DNA of 64,000 bases from Leminorella richardii (GCF_900478135.1 NZ_LS483470.1:2290501-2354500); one strand, 5' to 3'. Counted from the stretch's first letter, positions 18,071 through 26,378 are shown. The notes: generated from the letters alone by a model not told the origin. Numbers and translations are program-made.

Positions 18071-18280
18071 ATGGGACTTAGCGACAACGACTTCGTTAAT
18101 TTTTCTGAGGACTATGAACTGGATTACCATTTACTCAAAGTGGATAAACAAAAGTCAGAAGTTAACCGTATGACCCTCAGGATAATGGGCAACGAGCTGA
18201 AAAAGCGTCTTGGTGTCACCCGAATTACACATAAGCAGATACATGATGATATCCTCGGGCAGTTGAACCGCCTCAGCTAA
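18071..18280 (+). CDS. Small unknown soluble protein
   Basis: A 69-residue product, MGLSDNDFVNFSEDYELDYH and onward, not recognised. The ATG at 18071 has a good AAAGGAG ribosome site 8 bases upstream, so I prefer it over an in-frame GTG at 18044. It is charged, has no membrane span or signal peptide, and ends with a basic then amphipathic stretch (NELKKRLGVTRITHKQIHDDILGQL) that could be a DNA- or protein-binding helix. It stands alone between aroG (divergent) and the lipoprotein gene. Confidence 0.6.
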   Translation: MGLSDNDFVNFSEDYELDYHLLKVDKQKSEVNRMTLRIMGNELKKRLGVTRITHKQIHDDILGQLNRLS

Positions 18281-18465
18281 GCTGGCACCCTATTTTCCTA
18301 CCGTGTAAATCCTATATAGCACTCTACTGAGTGTTATATGTTTTGATGGTTTTTCTTTTAATGAAACCAGACTGCCCGTTTGAGCTCCTACTTAAGCTCT
18401 CTGTTTAAACAGCATTAAGCCCGAGCCCTTTTCATAAATAATTACACAACTAGTTTCAAGTGATA

Positions 18466-18509
18466 TTATTTATCTGTTATTTATCTATTATTTATCTATT
18501 ATTTATCGA
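18466..18509 (+). repeat. Four tandem copies of an 11-bp repeat
   Basis: Units at 18466, 18477, 18488 and 18499: TTATTTATCTG, TTATTTATCTA, TTATTTATCTA, TTATTTATCGA. They lie 20 bp upstream of the lipoprotein start codon, directly before its ribosome site. Copy-number change by slippage would alter promoter or leader spacing by a full helical turn per unit. Confidence 0.85.
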
Positions 18510-18528
18510 TACTGAAAGGGACTGTTTT

Positions 18529-19386
18529 ATGTTTAAAAAAGCGCTGGTTTTTATTGCTGCAATTGGCTTAGCAGGATGTTTTGGCGGCAGTAAAGAGTTC
18601 TCTATAGACAACCCGACAGATAAGCCACTGTCTGTTTCCATTGATAATAAAGAGTACACTGTTCCCGCCGGAGAAATGCAGAACGTAACGCTGAGCGCCG
18701 GTCCTCATAGCCTCACTTTATCAACTGGGGAAACCGTTAAATTCAGCGTGCTTTGCGCTTATGGTAATTCCGAACGCTCGGGAATTATTAATCCAACTCG
18801 AACCCGCTACGTTTATGTCGTACAGAAATATTTGGCCGATGGCACACAGCCCTTTACTGAAAACGGTGAAGTGCATGTATTAAAAATCAACGGTGAAGAA
18901 TTTACCGGACCGTTTACCGACTTAGGCAATGAGCTGTTTATCGACAGCCATATTAAAAACTGGAGTTTTGGCCCAACGGAATCCCTGCCCGAAACCGTTT
19001 ACGCTAGCAGCAAAGACACTTATAAAACAAAGCTTTTCAGGGTCAACGACTTTATCCATTACTACAATACCGACTTCTCGCCTTCCGAAGACTATAGCCG
19101 CCGCACGCACATTCGCGAATCCGCCTATAAAAAACCGGAACTGTCCTATAACGCTACCGAACCGGAACTTCAGCAGAATCTCTCCGATGCGTTAAAAATT
19201 TATCATCAGTTCATCCACGCAGATTCAGCCAGTAAGCAAAAGGACTTAATGGAGCAGTTTGAACAGCAAGAACGCGCTAAATGGAAAAATCCCAAAACAA
19301 AATCGGCTGAAAACGCCCGCTATTATGAAGTGATGAGCAATATTAACAGCGTGTTTTGGAGCTCTATCGTTGAATTAAGCGACTAG
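18529..19386 (+). CDS. Putative lipoprotein of unknown function
   Basis: A 285-residue protein with a lipoprotein signal: MFKKALVFIAAIGLAGC, lipobox LAGC with Cys17. The residue after Cys is Phe, so outer-membrane sorting is expected. The ATG at 18529 has a GAAAGGG ribosome site 8 bases upstream; an upstream in-frame start at 18460 would read through the tandem repeat. After the anchor comes a beta-rich domain of about 80 residues (SIDNPTDKPLSVSIDNKEY and on), then a Tyr-rich middle and a helical C-terminus. Family not recognised. Its stop is only 2 bp from the stop of the opposing gene at 19389. Confidence 0.75.
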   Translation: MFKKALVFIAAIGLAGCFGGSKEFSIDNPTDKPLSVSIDNKEYTVPAGEMQNVTLSAGPHSLTLSTGETVKFSVLCAYGNSERSGIINPTRTRYVYVVQKYLADGTQPFTENGEVHVLKINGEEFTGPFTDLGNELFIDSHIKNWSFGPTESLPETVYASSKDTYKTKLFRVNDFIHYYNTDFSPSEDYSRRTHIRESAYKKPELSYNATEPELQQNLSDALKIYHQFIHADSASKQKDLMEQFEQQERAKWKNPKTKSAENARYYEVMSNINSVFWSSIVELSD

Positions 19387-19388
19387 CG

Positions 19389-19859
19389 TTACGCCTCTGT
19401 CTGCTTTTCCCGTCGCCGCATAATCCCCCTAACTGCGGCGACGTTGTGCGTCTTTCGGCGAAGAATATCCAAGCGCCTTGCCCCAACTCTTCGGTCAGCC
19501 GCCCTGAGGATATTTATTAATCCCCATTTATCATGAATAAATTGTTTATTAAGCAGCTGCTCTTTAGGCGTATCGATGTATTCCCGTATAAGATTAGAAA
19601 TATCATAAACGTCCGTCAGGTAGGGATAATAACGGCTCACTTCACCACCATAGTTTTTAATTATCCCGCCTTCAGTAACAAAGTCCTTTGGGTAGTCCCA
19701 GATAATTTCTTTATCCAGCGTAATCCAATAGCGCGGCAGACTGGTGCTACCGCTTTGGCTGCGCATGGGGTAAGCCGTGCAGTGGATTTGGAAATCGACG
19801 TCCGGTGAAATCAAGAGATAGAGCGCTTTTTGCAGTTTACTCCAGGGTTTTTGTTTCAT
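19389..19859 (-). CDS. SF0329-like small protein of unknown function
   Basis: A 156-residue soluble protein. The segment KLQKALYLLISPDVDFQIHCTAYPMRSQSG, followed by LPRYWITLDKEIIWDYPKDF, resembles the SF0329 family of uncharacterised bacterial proteins; this is recall, not a search. The second half is basic (DILRRKTHNVAAVRGIMRRREK), which may bind nucleic acid. Last gene of a four-gene operon; the spacing to the upstream gene is 18 bp. Confidence 0.7.
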   Translation of the reverse strand: MKQKPWSKLQKALYLLISPDVDFQIHCTAYPMRSQSGSTSLPRYWITLDKEIIWDYPKDFVTEGGIIKNYGGEVSRYYPYLTDVYDISNLIREYIDTPKEQLLNKQFIHDKWGLINILRAADRRVGARRLDILRRKTHNVAAVRGIMRRREKQTEA

Positions 19860-19877
19860 TGATTTTCGATACCCCGT

Positions 19878-20204
19878 TTAACTGCACCCTTTTTCATGGA
19901 AATATTCATACGCGTAGGCTTCAATATTTCCACCGGTAATTTCGTTATTATCTTCATCATGAATTCGATATGAAATTTGGTGCTCACCAATATGCGTTTC
20001 GCCGTCAAGCCCCAGCAGTATGGTATAAAGTGTATCGGTTAATACTGCATCCAATACTTCTCTTAACTGCTGATGTTGAACATCAGTCAACCCCATATTC
20101 TCAACCAATCGTGACGTAAGCCGCTGGTTATTAAAATCCAATGCTCCATTAACGTCTGACTCTTTCAGCAGCCAAAACTCTTTTACAAACTCTTCAGCAG
20201 TCAT
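19878..20204 (-). CDS. Unknown small acidic protein
   Basis: A 108-residue product not recognised. It is acidic (LKESDVNGALD, DEDNNEITGGNIEAYAYEYF), has no signal peptide or membrane span, and a good GGAG ribosome site 6 bases before the ATG. Small acidic proteins in such operons are often immunity or antitoxin proteins, but nothing in the sequence proves that. Third gene of the operon, 22 bp after the WGR gene. Confidence 0.65.
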   Translation of the reverse strand: MTAEEFVKEFWLLKESDVNGALDFNNQRLTSRLVENMGLTDVQHQQLREVLDAVLTDTLYTILLGLDGETHIGEHQISYRIHDEDNNEITGGNIEAYAYEYFHEKGCS

Positions 20205-20226
20205 TAATGGCTCCTTTTTTCATTAA

Positions 20227-21087
20227 CTACCGAATCGCTACAATTTCAGCGACCAGCCTAGGGTAGGCTTTTTGCAGCTCGCTGCCCGTCATAGGTTCTC
20301 TGTCCATAACCCGCTCCATAGCGTCGTAGTTGATAACGTCCTTCATCTCGCCAACGGCATCGCGAATTTCGGAGTTGTCCTGATTATCGTTGTTTTCCGA
20401 ATAGGCATCATCGGCGACGTAAAGCAGCCCTTCGGCCCATGAGTCACCGATATTAAAAGAGTACTTACCGTTGATAAAGGCGTTTATATCCTGAGAAATC
20501 TCGTCAAAAAAGCCCTTGCCTTTGAGCAGTAGCCAGCATCTGAAATAGATAAAACCGTCTTCGGAAATATAGTCGTCAAAGGTTATCGCCCCATCGTCTA
20601 TTGTGAATCTGTTTTCTAAAATAATGCTGAGCTCGGCGATGTGCGCCGTATAGAGCCGATGGAGGTTAATTTGCAGATGACGCTCAAAAAGAATAAGCGA
20701 CTCTTTACTCTTTTTGGCCAGCAGTGCAGTGAGGTTTTCAAGATGCTCGTCAATGTCGTATTCTGACCAATGGGCTTTCTTCCACTTGTTAGATCTATTG
20801 ATGGCATCCCAGAAGAGAGCTTCCCCCTGCTCTTCTTCCGTTAATTCACGCTTTTCAGGCACTGCTTGAGCATTGGCAGCTTCCACATACCCTTTTCTTA
20901 GCTTTTGGGCAATCAGCTTTTCTGAGTCCATTTGGCAGCTTTCTGAGTCATCAAACTCTTTTTCTGCCATGCGGCCTTTGGTATCTATTCTGCCCCAGTG
21001 GATGGTTTGTATATGACCGTGAGTCTCAATATGCCAGAACTTATTGGTCGTTCCGTCCTGCTGGATAAGGTACTTGGTGATGTCCAT
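20227..21087 (-). CDS. WGR-domain protein with DUF4240-like C-terminus
   Basis: A 286-residue protein. Residues about 10-70 form a WGR domain (NKFWHIETHGHIQTIHWGRI with a downstream LIAQKLRKGY), a fold known to bind nucleic acid in PARPs and found in bacterial MolR/YehF-like proteins. From about residue 88 a DUF4240-like domain follows (ALFWDAINRSN...YDIDEHLENLTALL...LILFERHL). The C-terminus is acidic. Ribosome site AGGAAGG is 5 bases upstream. Role unknown; second gene of the operon. Confidence 0.75.
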   Translation of the reverse strand: MDITKYLIQQDGTTNKFWHIETHGHIQTIHWGRIDTKGRMAEKEFDDSESCQMDSEKLIAQKLRKGYVEAANAQAVPEKRELTEEEQGEALFWDAINRSNKWKKAHWSEYDIDEHLENLTALLAKKSKESLILFERHLQINLHRLYTAHIAELSIILENRFTIDDGAITFDDYISEDGFIYFRCWLLLKGKGFFDEISQDINAFINGKYSFNIGDSWAEGLLYVADDAYSENNDNQDNSEIRDAVGEMKDVINYDAMERVMDREPMTGSELQKAYPRLVAEIVAIR

Positions 21088-21108
21088 TTCAGCCTTCCTG
21101 TAGAGTAC

Positions 21109-21687
21109 TTATTTATTGAATATTTTCTGATAAATCATATCTGCATCTAGCTTCGCTGCTTTTTTGTCTTCGTCGCTCAGACGTTCAGCAAGCTTTTCTA
21201 CCATCCCCTGATAGGTGAGGTCATAGCACTCCGGGGCGCTCCACTTGCAGGAAGTAAACCTCATAGACAGAACGCGGTTAGCGAGGAGATACCAAACATA
21301 GGCCTGCCTGTCATCCTTCTCTTGTTCATACTGGATAGCGTTAAACAGCATGCCTTGGGTATCCTTCTGCATTGCCATGGTTTCGTACCAGTAATGTTTG
21401 TCTTTTGAGGTAGGTGAGTAATAGGAATCGCTGAGTAAAAGCATCGCGTTAACGTTGCCCTGCTTCGCCGCCAGCCTTAACCACTTCTCTGCGGGATCTT
21501 TTTCACGGGAGGAGTACAGATTATGACCCAGCTGATACTGAGCCTCGGCATTGCCTTTCTCGGCTAGCGTCGTTAGCTCTTCGTTTGGCAGTTGAGCAAT
21601 ACGCTCGCTTGTTAAGCTGCCCTGAGACCAGACTGAAGTACAAAACAGAAACAGGAAGGAAAAGAGAAGTCCGTTGACGTTATACAC
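21109..21687 (-). CDS. Secreted Sel1-like repeat protein
   Basis: A 192-residue protein with a Sec signal peptide (GLLFSFLFLFCTSVWSQG, cut near residue 21) and Sel1-like repeats: GNAEAQYQLGHNLY, AEKWLRLAAKQGNVNAMLLLSDSYY. Such alpha-solenoids mediate protein contacts in the periplasm. Start is a GTG at 21685-21687 with AGGA 10 bases upstream. First gene of a compact operon with WGR-DUF4240, unknown and SF0329-like genes (gaps of 21, 22 and 18 bp). Function unknown. Confidence 0.72.
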   Translation of the reverse strand: MYNVNGLLFSFLFLFCTSVWSQGSLTSERIAQLPNEELTTLAEKGNAEAQYQLGHNLYSSREKDPAEKWLRLAAKQGNVNAMLLLSDSYYSPTSKDKHYWYETMAMQKDTQGMLFNAIQYEQEKDDRQAYVWYLLANRVLSMRFTSCKWSAPECYDLTYQGMVEKLAERLSDEDKKAAKLDADMIYQKIFNK

Positions 21688-21882
21688 GCTAAATATTTCC
21701 TATCGGGGCTAAAAGGCCATCAGCCTTTATTGAGAGTTCGAAAGCGCCTTAGTTAATTAAGACATAATTATACGCGGCTCCAATCGCTTAAGGCCAGACA
21801 GTGATTAAGGGGAACTGCGCAAAATGGGCCTGAGACTCTTTTTGCGCGCCTGACGAGACCTTATTTAGTGTTCTTATCTTCG

Positions 21883-22053
21883 TTATCCCATTCCCCAAAA
21901 GATGTCCCACAGCTTTTTTATATAAGACTTAAACCAGTGTCGCCATTTTGAAAAAGAGAACAGCAGATTGCGAATAAATGAAAGTGTGGCGATAAGAATC
22001 AAAATCAGTGAAATGACTACACTGAGAAAAATAAGTACGTCTTGGCTGTCCAT
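21883..22053 (-). CDS. Possible 56-residue single-span membrane protein
   Basis: An open frame MDSQDVLIFLSVVISLILIL and onward: an N-terminal acidic tip, one strong hydrophobic span (about residues 7-25), then a basic, Trp-rich tail (FSKWRHWFKSYIKKLWDIFW). An AGGA site lies 9 bases before the ATG. Composition is typical of real small membrane proteins; there is no homology support from memory. It lies between the Sel1 operon and the tRNA-Lys pair. Confidence 0.5.
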   Translation of the reverse strand: MDSQDVLIFLSVVISLILILIATLSFIRNLLFSFSKWRHWFKSYIKKLWDIFWGMG

Positions 22054-22137
22054 GCATACGCCATCCTAAAGTCGTGAATAGTTACACTATCACTGCAGGG
22101 CTGGCTTCGCAAAAGCAGAAAATTGAACGACGGGCAC

Positions 22138-22161
22138 AAAAAAAGCGCCTTTTGGCGCTTT
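22138..22161 (-). terminator. Terminator of the tRNA-Lys transcript
   Basis: Perfect stem AAAGCGCC / GGCGCTTT with a 4-nt loop; read on the minus strand it ends in a run of T. It lies 10 bp beyond the second tRNA. Confidence 0.88.
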
Positions 22162-22170
22162 CATTCAGGA

Positions 22171-22246
22171 TGGTGGGTCGTATAGGATTCGAACCTATGA
22201 CCAATTGGTTAAAAGCCAACTGCTCTACCGACTGAGCTAACGACCC
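22171..22246 (-). tRNA. tRNA-Lys (anticodon TTT)
   Basis: A 76-nt tRNA with encoded CCA, acceptor stem GGGTCGT / ACGACCC, and anticodon TTT in the loop CTTTTAA. Identical in sequence to the copy at 22275-22350. Position next to cpoB corresponds to the E. coli lysT-valT-lysW array, but no tRNA-Val is present here. Confidence 0.98.
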
Positions 22247-22274
22247 TCACTGAAGATCTCTACAAACGCTTAAA

Positions 22275-22350
22275 TGGTGGGTCGTATAGGATTCGAACCT
22301 ATGACCAATTGGTTAAAAGCCAACTGCTCTACCGACTGAGCTAACGACCC
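22275..22350 (-). tRNA. tRNA-Lys (anticodon TTT), identical second copy
   Basis: Same 76-nt sequence as the neighbouring gene, separated by 28 bp; it is promoter-proximal. Both should be processed from one transcript. Confidence 0.98.
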
Positions 22351-22391
22351 TTAAGCGTTACTGCTGCCGTTATCACCGGCAACGGCGGCCT

Positions 22392-22419
22392 ATAATACTG
22401 ACTTCCAGAATCTGTGCAA
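22392..22419 (-). promoter_or_regulatory. Likely sigma-70 promoter of the tRNA-Lys pair
   Basis: On the minus strand TTGCAC (22414-22419) and TATTAT (22392-22397) are spaced 16 bp apart, followed by a GC-rich discriminator AGGCCGCCG, which is typical of stringently controlled stable-RNA promoters. Confidence 0.55.
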
Positions 22420-22514
22420 CAAAAATTTTCCAACTTTTGCTTAACTGCCCGATATTTAGCCATTTAACGCCACAATGCGGTATAAACGGTGAATAACTGG
22501 GCAGAATATAGCGT

Positions 22515-23258
22515 TTAGAGCCCGGCCAGTCGCTTTTCAGCCTGTTTGGCAATGGCTGTATTCGGGTATTGAGAAACAACGCGCTGATAAACCGCCTTAG
22601 CGTTATTCTTGTCACCCTTTTCCTGCATGATAATGCCAACTTTCAGCATAGACTCAGAAGCCTTAGCAGACTTTGGATAGCTTTTTACTACCGTAGCATA
22701 GTAGTAAGACGCATCATCCTTTTTGCCTTTGCTATAAAACAGCTGCCCTAGCCAATAGTTGGCATTGGACTGATAGCTTGACTTTGGATAGCGCTTGATA
22801 AAATCCTGGAAAGCAGCAATTGCGCTATCCGCTTTAGACTTATCGTTCACCATCGCAACGGCATTGTCGTAGTCCTGCTTCTCGTTGCCGGTAGAGGCTG
22901 CCGGAGAAGAAGAACCTGCTGACGCCCCTGTCGTACCGCTGTTAGTCGCGGAAGTAGACGAAGGGGAAGCCCCTTTCGTGCCAAGTTCATCAATCTGCTG
23001 AAGGATGATCTTCTGGCGTTCAACAATCTGTTCTAACTGATACTGGTTCGTCTGGATCTGACCGCGCAGCGTGTCAATGTCGCGCTGTGAATCAGACAGC
23101 TGCTGCTGTAGCTGCGTCAGAAGCTGCCCTTGAGCGTTAGAAATACGCTCAAGCTGAGTAATGCGGTCATCCGTTGACGCGGCGATAGCGGCCCACGGGG
23201 CCGCTATGCCAGCCAGTAACGACAGACTTAATACACAACATCTGAAATTACTGTTCAT
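22515..23258 (-). CDS. cpoB: CpoB, Tol-Pal associated TPR coordinator
   Basis: Periplasmic protein (formerly YbgF) that links outer-membrane constriction by Tol-Pal with PBP1B peptidoglycan synthesis at the septum. The 247-residue product has a signal peptide (cut near AIA, residue 26), an N-terminal trimerising coiled coil (DDRITQLERISNAQGQLLTQ...), a Ser/Gly/Thr linker (about residues 90-125) and C-terminal TPR repeats (DYDNAVAMVNDKSKADSAIAAFQDFI...). Last gene of the Tol-Pal cluster. Confidence 0.96.
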   Translation of the reverse strand: MNSNFRCCVLSLSLLAGIAAPWAAIAASTDDRITQLERISNAQGQLLTQLQQQLSDSQRDIDTLRGQIQTNQYQLEQIVERQKIILQQIDELGTKGASPSSTSATNSGTTGASAGSSSPAASTGNEKQDYDNAVAMVNDKSKADSAIAAFQDFIKRYPKSSYQSNANYWLGQLFYSKGKKDDASYYYATVVKSYPKSAKASESMLKVGIIMQEKGDKNNAKAVYQRVVSQYPNTAIAKQAEKRLAGL

Positions 23259-23267
23259 GAGGCTCTC

Positions 23268-23774
23268 TTAGTAAACCAGTACGGCGCGACGGTTTTTAGA
23301 GTAGGCCGCTTCATCGTGACCCAGAACCGCCGGCTTTTCTTTACCGTAAGATACGATAGACATTTGCTCGCCAGGAACGCCTTTACCCTGCAGATACATC
23401 TTCACAGCGTTAGCACGACGTTCGCCCAGAGCGATGTTGTATTCCGGCGTACCGCGTTCGTCAGCGTGGCCTTCGATGGTCACTTTGTAAGACGGGTTAG
23501 AGCGCAGGAAGGCTGCGTGAGCATCCAGCATTTGAGCAAAGTCAGAGCGAACGTCATAGCGGTCATAGTCAAAGTAGACAACGTTCTGCTGCTGAAGCTG
23601 TTGCAGCGTCAGACGAGCCTGTTCGTCTCCGGAACCAAAGCCGCCGTTGGTACCATAGCCACCACCTGCACCACCGTTGCTGCCATCAGACGAGCTGTCA
23701 GTAGAAGAACATGCGGCCAACGCCATAATTGGAAGAGCCAGCATCAGGCCTTTAACCACTTTATTCAGTTGCAT
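23268..23774 (-). CDS. pal: Pal, peptidoglycan-associated outer-membrane lipoprotein
   Basis: Anchors the outer membrane to peptidoglycan and is pulled to the septum by TolB/Tol. The 168-residue protein has a lipobox LAAC with Cys22, a Ser/Gly-rich flexible linker (about residues 23-50), and an OmpA-like domain with the peptidoglycan-binding motif TIEGHADERGTPEYNIALGERRA. Nine bp separate it from cpoB. Confidence 0.98.
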   Translation of the reverse strand: MQLNKVVKGLMLALPIMALAACSSTDSSSDGSNGGAGGGYGTNGGFGSGDEQARLTLQQLQQQNVVYFDYDRYDVRSDFAQMLDAHAAFLRSNPSYKVTIEGHADERGTPEYNIALGERRANAVKMYLQGKGVPGEQMSIVSYGKEKPAVLGHDEAAYSKNRRAVLVY

Positions 23775-23816
23775 TATTTTCGATCCTTTTCAATATTAAG
23801 TTGCAATACATAAGCA

Positions 23817-25109
23817 TCACAGGTACGGCGACCAGGCAGGGAATTTAACCTGACCATCGGTTGCCGGCAGACGCGCTTTAAAACGCCCGTCGGTCGAAAC
23901 TAAACGTAATACGCTACTCAGCCCCTCGGAGGCGCTGTAAATAACCATAGTACCGTTAGGCGCGATGCTGGGCGTTTGATCCAGGAAGGTATTGGTCAGT
24001 GTTTGCACCGCTCCCGAGTCCAGATCCAGTTTTGACAGATGCTGTTGACCACCGCCGGAGCTTACCATCACCATAAACTTACCGTCTGGTGACACGTCCG
24101 TGTCTTGGTTCTGAGCCCCTTCCCAGGAAACGCGAGCCGGAGCACCGCCGTTGATATTGACTTTATAAATCTGCGGACGCCCGCCCTGGTCTGAAGTATA
24201 GGCCAGAGTTTGGTTGTCCGGGTACCATGAAGGTTCGGTGTCATTACTGCGGCTACGAGTCACTTGAGTGATTTGCCCTGAAGCCAGATTCATAACGTAC
24301 AGGTTCAGGCTGCCGTCTTTAGACAGCGCAAAAGCAAGCTTAGAGCCGTCCGGCGAGAAAGCCGGCGCGCCGTTGTGGCGTGGGAAAGAGGCAATGCTGC
24401 GGATCGCGCCGTTAGACAGAGTCTGCACAACCAGTTCAGAACGACCGCTTTCAAACGTTACATAGGCCAGCTTGCTGCCATCTGGTGACCAGGCCGGTGA
24501 CATCAGCGGCTGGGAGGCGCGACGAACGGTAAACTTGTTGAATCCGTCATAGTCGGAAACCTGCAGTTCATAAGGGAACTGCCCGCCGCTTTTCTGAATG
24601 ATGTAGGCAATGCGCGTGCGGAATGCACCCTTGATGCCCGTCAGCTTTTCGAAGATACCGTCACTGGCAGTATGCGCGGCATAGCGCAGCCACTGTTTGG
24701 TAACAGGGAACTGACTTTGAACCAGCACTGACGGCGTCGCAGACGACGTATCAACCAGCTGGTAGGAAATCAGATAACCGCCGTTAGCGCTTGGCTGAAC
24801 CTGCCCTACCACAACCGCATCAATGCCCAGTGCAGACCAGGCAGCAGGCGTCACTTCAGACACCGACGTTGGCGACTGAGGGTTACGGGCTGCAGGCAGC
24901 GGATTGAATTTACCGCTGTTTCTCAGGTCAGAAGCGATAATATCGGCAACGTCTTCTGGCATGGCACCGCTGCCGGTCCATTTAAACGGAACGACACCGA
25001 TTGGGCGCGCAGAATCCACACCACCATCAATAAGAATCCTGACTTCCGCGTGCAGCACGGAAGCCCATAGAATAAGCAATCCCATCGCTAATCGAAATGC
25101 ATGCTTCAT
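23817..25109 (-). CDS. tolB: TolB, periplasmic beta-propeller of Tol-Pal
   Basis: Periplasmic partner of Pal and target of TolA. The 430-residue protein begins with a signal peptide (FRLAMGLLILWASVLHAE) followed by the mature EVRILIDGGVDSARPIGVVPF region used for TolA contact. C-terminal propeller blades show repeated SPDGSKLA motifs (WSPDGSKLAYVTFESG, FSPDGSKLAFALSKDG, WYPDNQTLAYTSDQGG). The length equals E. coli TolB (430). Confidence 0.98.
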   Translation of the reverse strand: MKHAFRLAMGLLILWASVLHAEVRILIDGGVDSARPIGVVPFKWTGSGAMPEDVADIIASDLRNSGKFNPLPAARNPQSPTSVSEVTPAAWSALGIDAVVVGQVQPSANGGYLISYQLVDTSSATPSVLVQSQFPVTKQWLRYAAHTASDGIFEKLTGIKGAFRTRIAYIIQKSGGQFPYELQVSDYDGFNKFTVRRASQPLMSPAWSPDGSKLAYVTFESGRSELVVQTLSNGAIRSIASFPRHNGAPAFSPDGSKLAFALSKDGSLNLYVMNLASGQITQVTRSRSNDTEPSWYPDNQTLAYTSDQGGRPQIYKVNINGGAPARVSWEGAQNQDTDVSPDGKFMVMVSSGGGQQHLSKLDLDSGAVQTLTNTFLDQTPSIAPNGTMVIYSASEGLSSVLRLVSTDGRFKARLPATDGQVKFPAWSPYL

Positions 25110-25235
25110 GTTTTCTCCCTTATCTTAGCCCTTGGCTTTGATAATTTGCTGTTTGCTAACAAAGCGATAACGCTAAACTCATCAACTATTGGTCATAACG
25201 CGTGTTAAATCAAGTCAGTTTACCTATCAACACAA

Positions 25236-26258
25236 TTACTTCGGCTGAAAGTCAACCAACGCATTCTTAAACTTCTCGTAAACCGCCGTTGACGGCGGTT
25301 TGGGGATTTTTGCCTGCTTGGCCGCCATAATAGCGACCTGACATAGCGTTGCATCCCCGCTCTCTGCCTGAACATTAAAGAGCGTACCGTCCGGAGCGAG
25401 CTTAATCCTTAGCGTACAGGTTTTACCTTTATACAGTGAAGGATCGATAAACTTGTTCATAATCGCGCCGCGAACCTGCGCCATATAGGCATCGACTTCA
25501 GGCCCACTGGCACCGGCCTTGTTACCACCGCCGGATGCACCATTAGCGGAAGGCGCATTTTTATCGGAGGCTAAACCACCGAACAGATCGTCAACCTGTT
25601 TGGCTGACTCTGCATCAGCTTTGGCCTTGGCTTCCGCATCAGCCTTGGCTTTTGCTGCCGCCTCGGCCTTTTGCTTCGCCTCTGCGTCAGCCTTTTTCTG
25701 GGCATCTTCTGCCTTTTGTTTGGCTTCTAGAGCCTTTTTCGCATCGGCTTCAGCCTGCCTCTTCTCAGCCTCAGCCTTAGCTGCGGCCTGTTTTTTTGCT
25801 TCAGCGTCAGCAGAAGCCTTCGCTGCATCAGCTTCGGCCTGCTTTTTCGCTTCTTCGGCTTTCTTCGTTGCCTGCTCCGCGGCCTTCTGCTGTTCTTGCT
25901 GTTTTTTAGCTTCTTCCTGCGCCTTCAGGCGATCTTTTTCCGCCTCTTTAAGGCGCTTTTGCTCTGCCGCCTGCTGCAGTTTCTGCTCTTCAGTTTGGCG
26001 ATCGGCTTCCTGCTGGCGCAGCTTCTCGGCTCTTTTTGCATCAAGCTTTTGCTGCTGCACGCGCTCGGCCTGCTGAGCCATCATGTTGGGATCGACCATT
26101 ATCGCGTCAATAGCAGAGCCACCGCCACCGCCGCCAAGCAGTACGTCCTTTTGCATAAAAGCGCCCACGGCCAGAAGGCCGATAACCACAATATGCAACA
26201 CGACCGACGCCATGACGGAGCGATTGAGTTTATCGTTATGCTCTGTATCTTTTGCCAC
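25236..26258 (-). CDS. tolA: TolA, envelope-spanning protein of Tol-Pal
   Basis: Inner-membrane protein transmitting proton-motive energy from TolQR to Pal/TolB. I choose a GTG start at 26256-26258, with GGAAG 6 bases upstream; it gives AKDTEHNDKLNRSVMASVVL, aligned with the E. coli N-terminus. A TTG at 26309 would add 17 residues. The 340-residue protein has one N-terminal span (about residues 15-36), a Gly5 linker, a long Ala/Lys/Glu-rich helix with shrunken repeats, and the C-terminal domain with YKGKTCTLRIKLAPDG. Confidence 0.95.
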   Translation of the reverse strand: MAKDTEHNDKLNRSVMASVVLHIVVIGLLAVGAFMQKDVLLGGGGGGSAIDAIMVDPNMMAQQAERVQQQKLDAKRAEKLRQQEADRQTEEQKLQQAAEQKRLKEAEKDRLKAQEEAKKQQEQQKAAEQATKKAEEAKKQAEADAAKASADAEAKKQAAAKAEAEKRQAEADAKKALEAKQKAEDAQKKADAEAKQKAEAAAKAKADAEAKAKADAESAKQVDDLFGGLASDKNAPSANGASGGGNKAGASGPEVDAYMAQVRGAIMNKFIDPSLYKGKTCTLRIKLAPDGTLFNVQAESGDATLCQVAIMAAKQAKIPKPPSTAVYEKFKNALVDFQPK

Positions 26259-26308
26259 GTAACGCTTCCAAAAAGCTAATAACAAAATTCGAAATCTATT
26301 CACTTTCA

Positions 26309-26328
26309 AACGCCGGCAAGCCGGCGTT
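26309..26328. other. Perfect 9-bp stem hairpin between tolR and tolA
   Basis: AACGCCGGC / GCCGGCGTT with a 2-nt loop, in the 120-bp gap between the tolR stop and the tolA GTG. There is no T run, so it is more likely an RNA stability or processing hairpin than a terminator. Confidence 0.5.
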
Positions 26329-26378
26329 ATGTAGAAAGCGTGTTTTACCCTGTCGCGCGAGCCCCGCTAACTGTCAGC

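Noticed and set aside
18466..18509. CRISPR-like array
   Set aside because: Units are 11 bp, directly joined and without spacers; no cas genes in the window.
25600..26080. Low-complexity repeats in tolA
   Set aside because: They encode the long Ala/Lys/Glu helix that all TolA proteins have.
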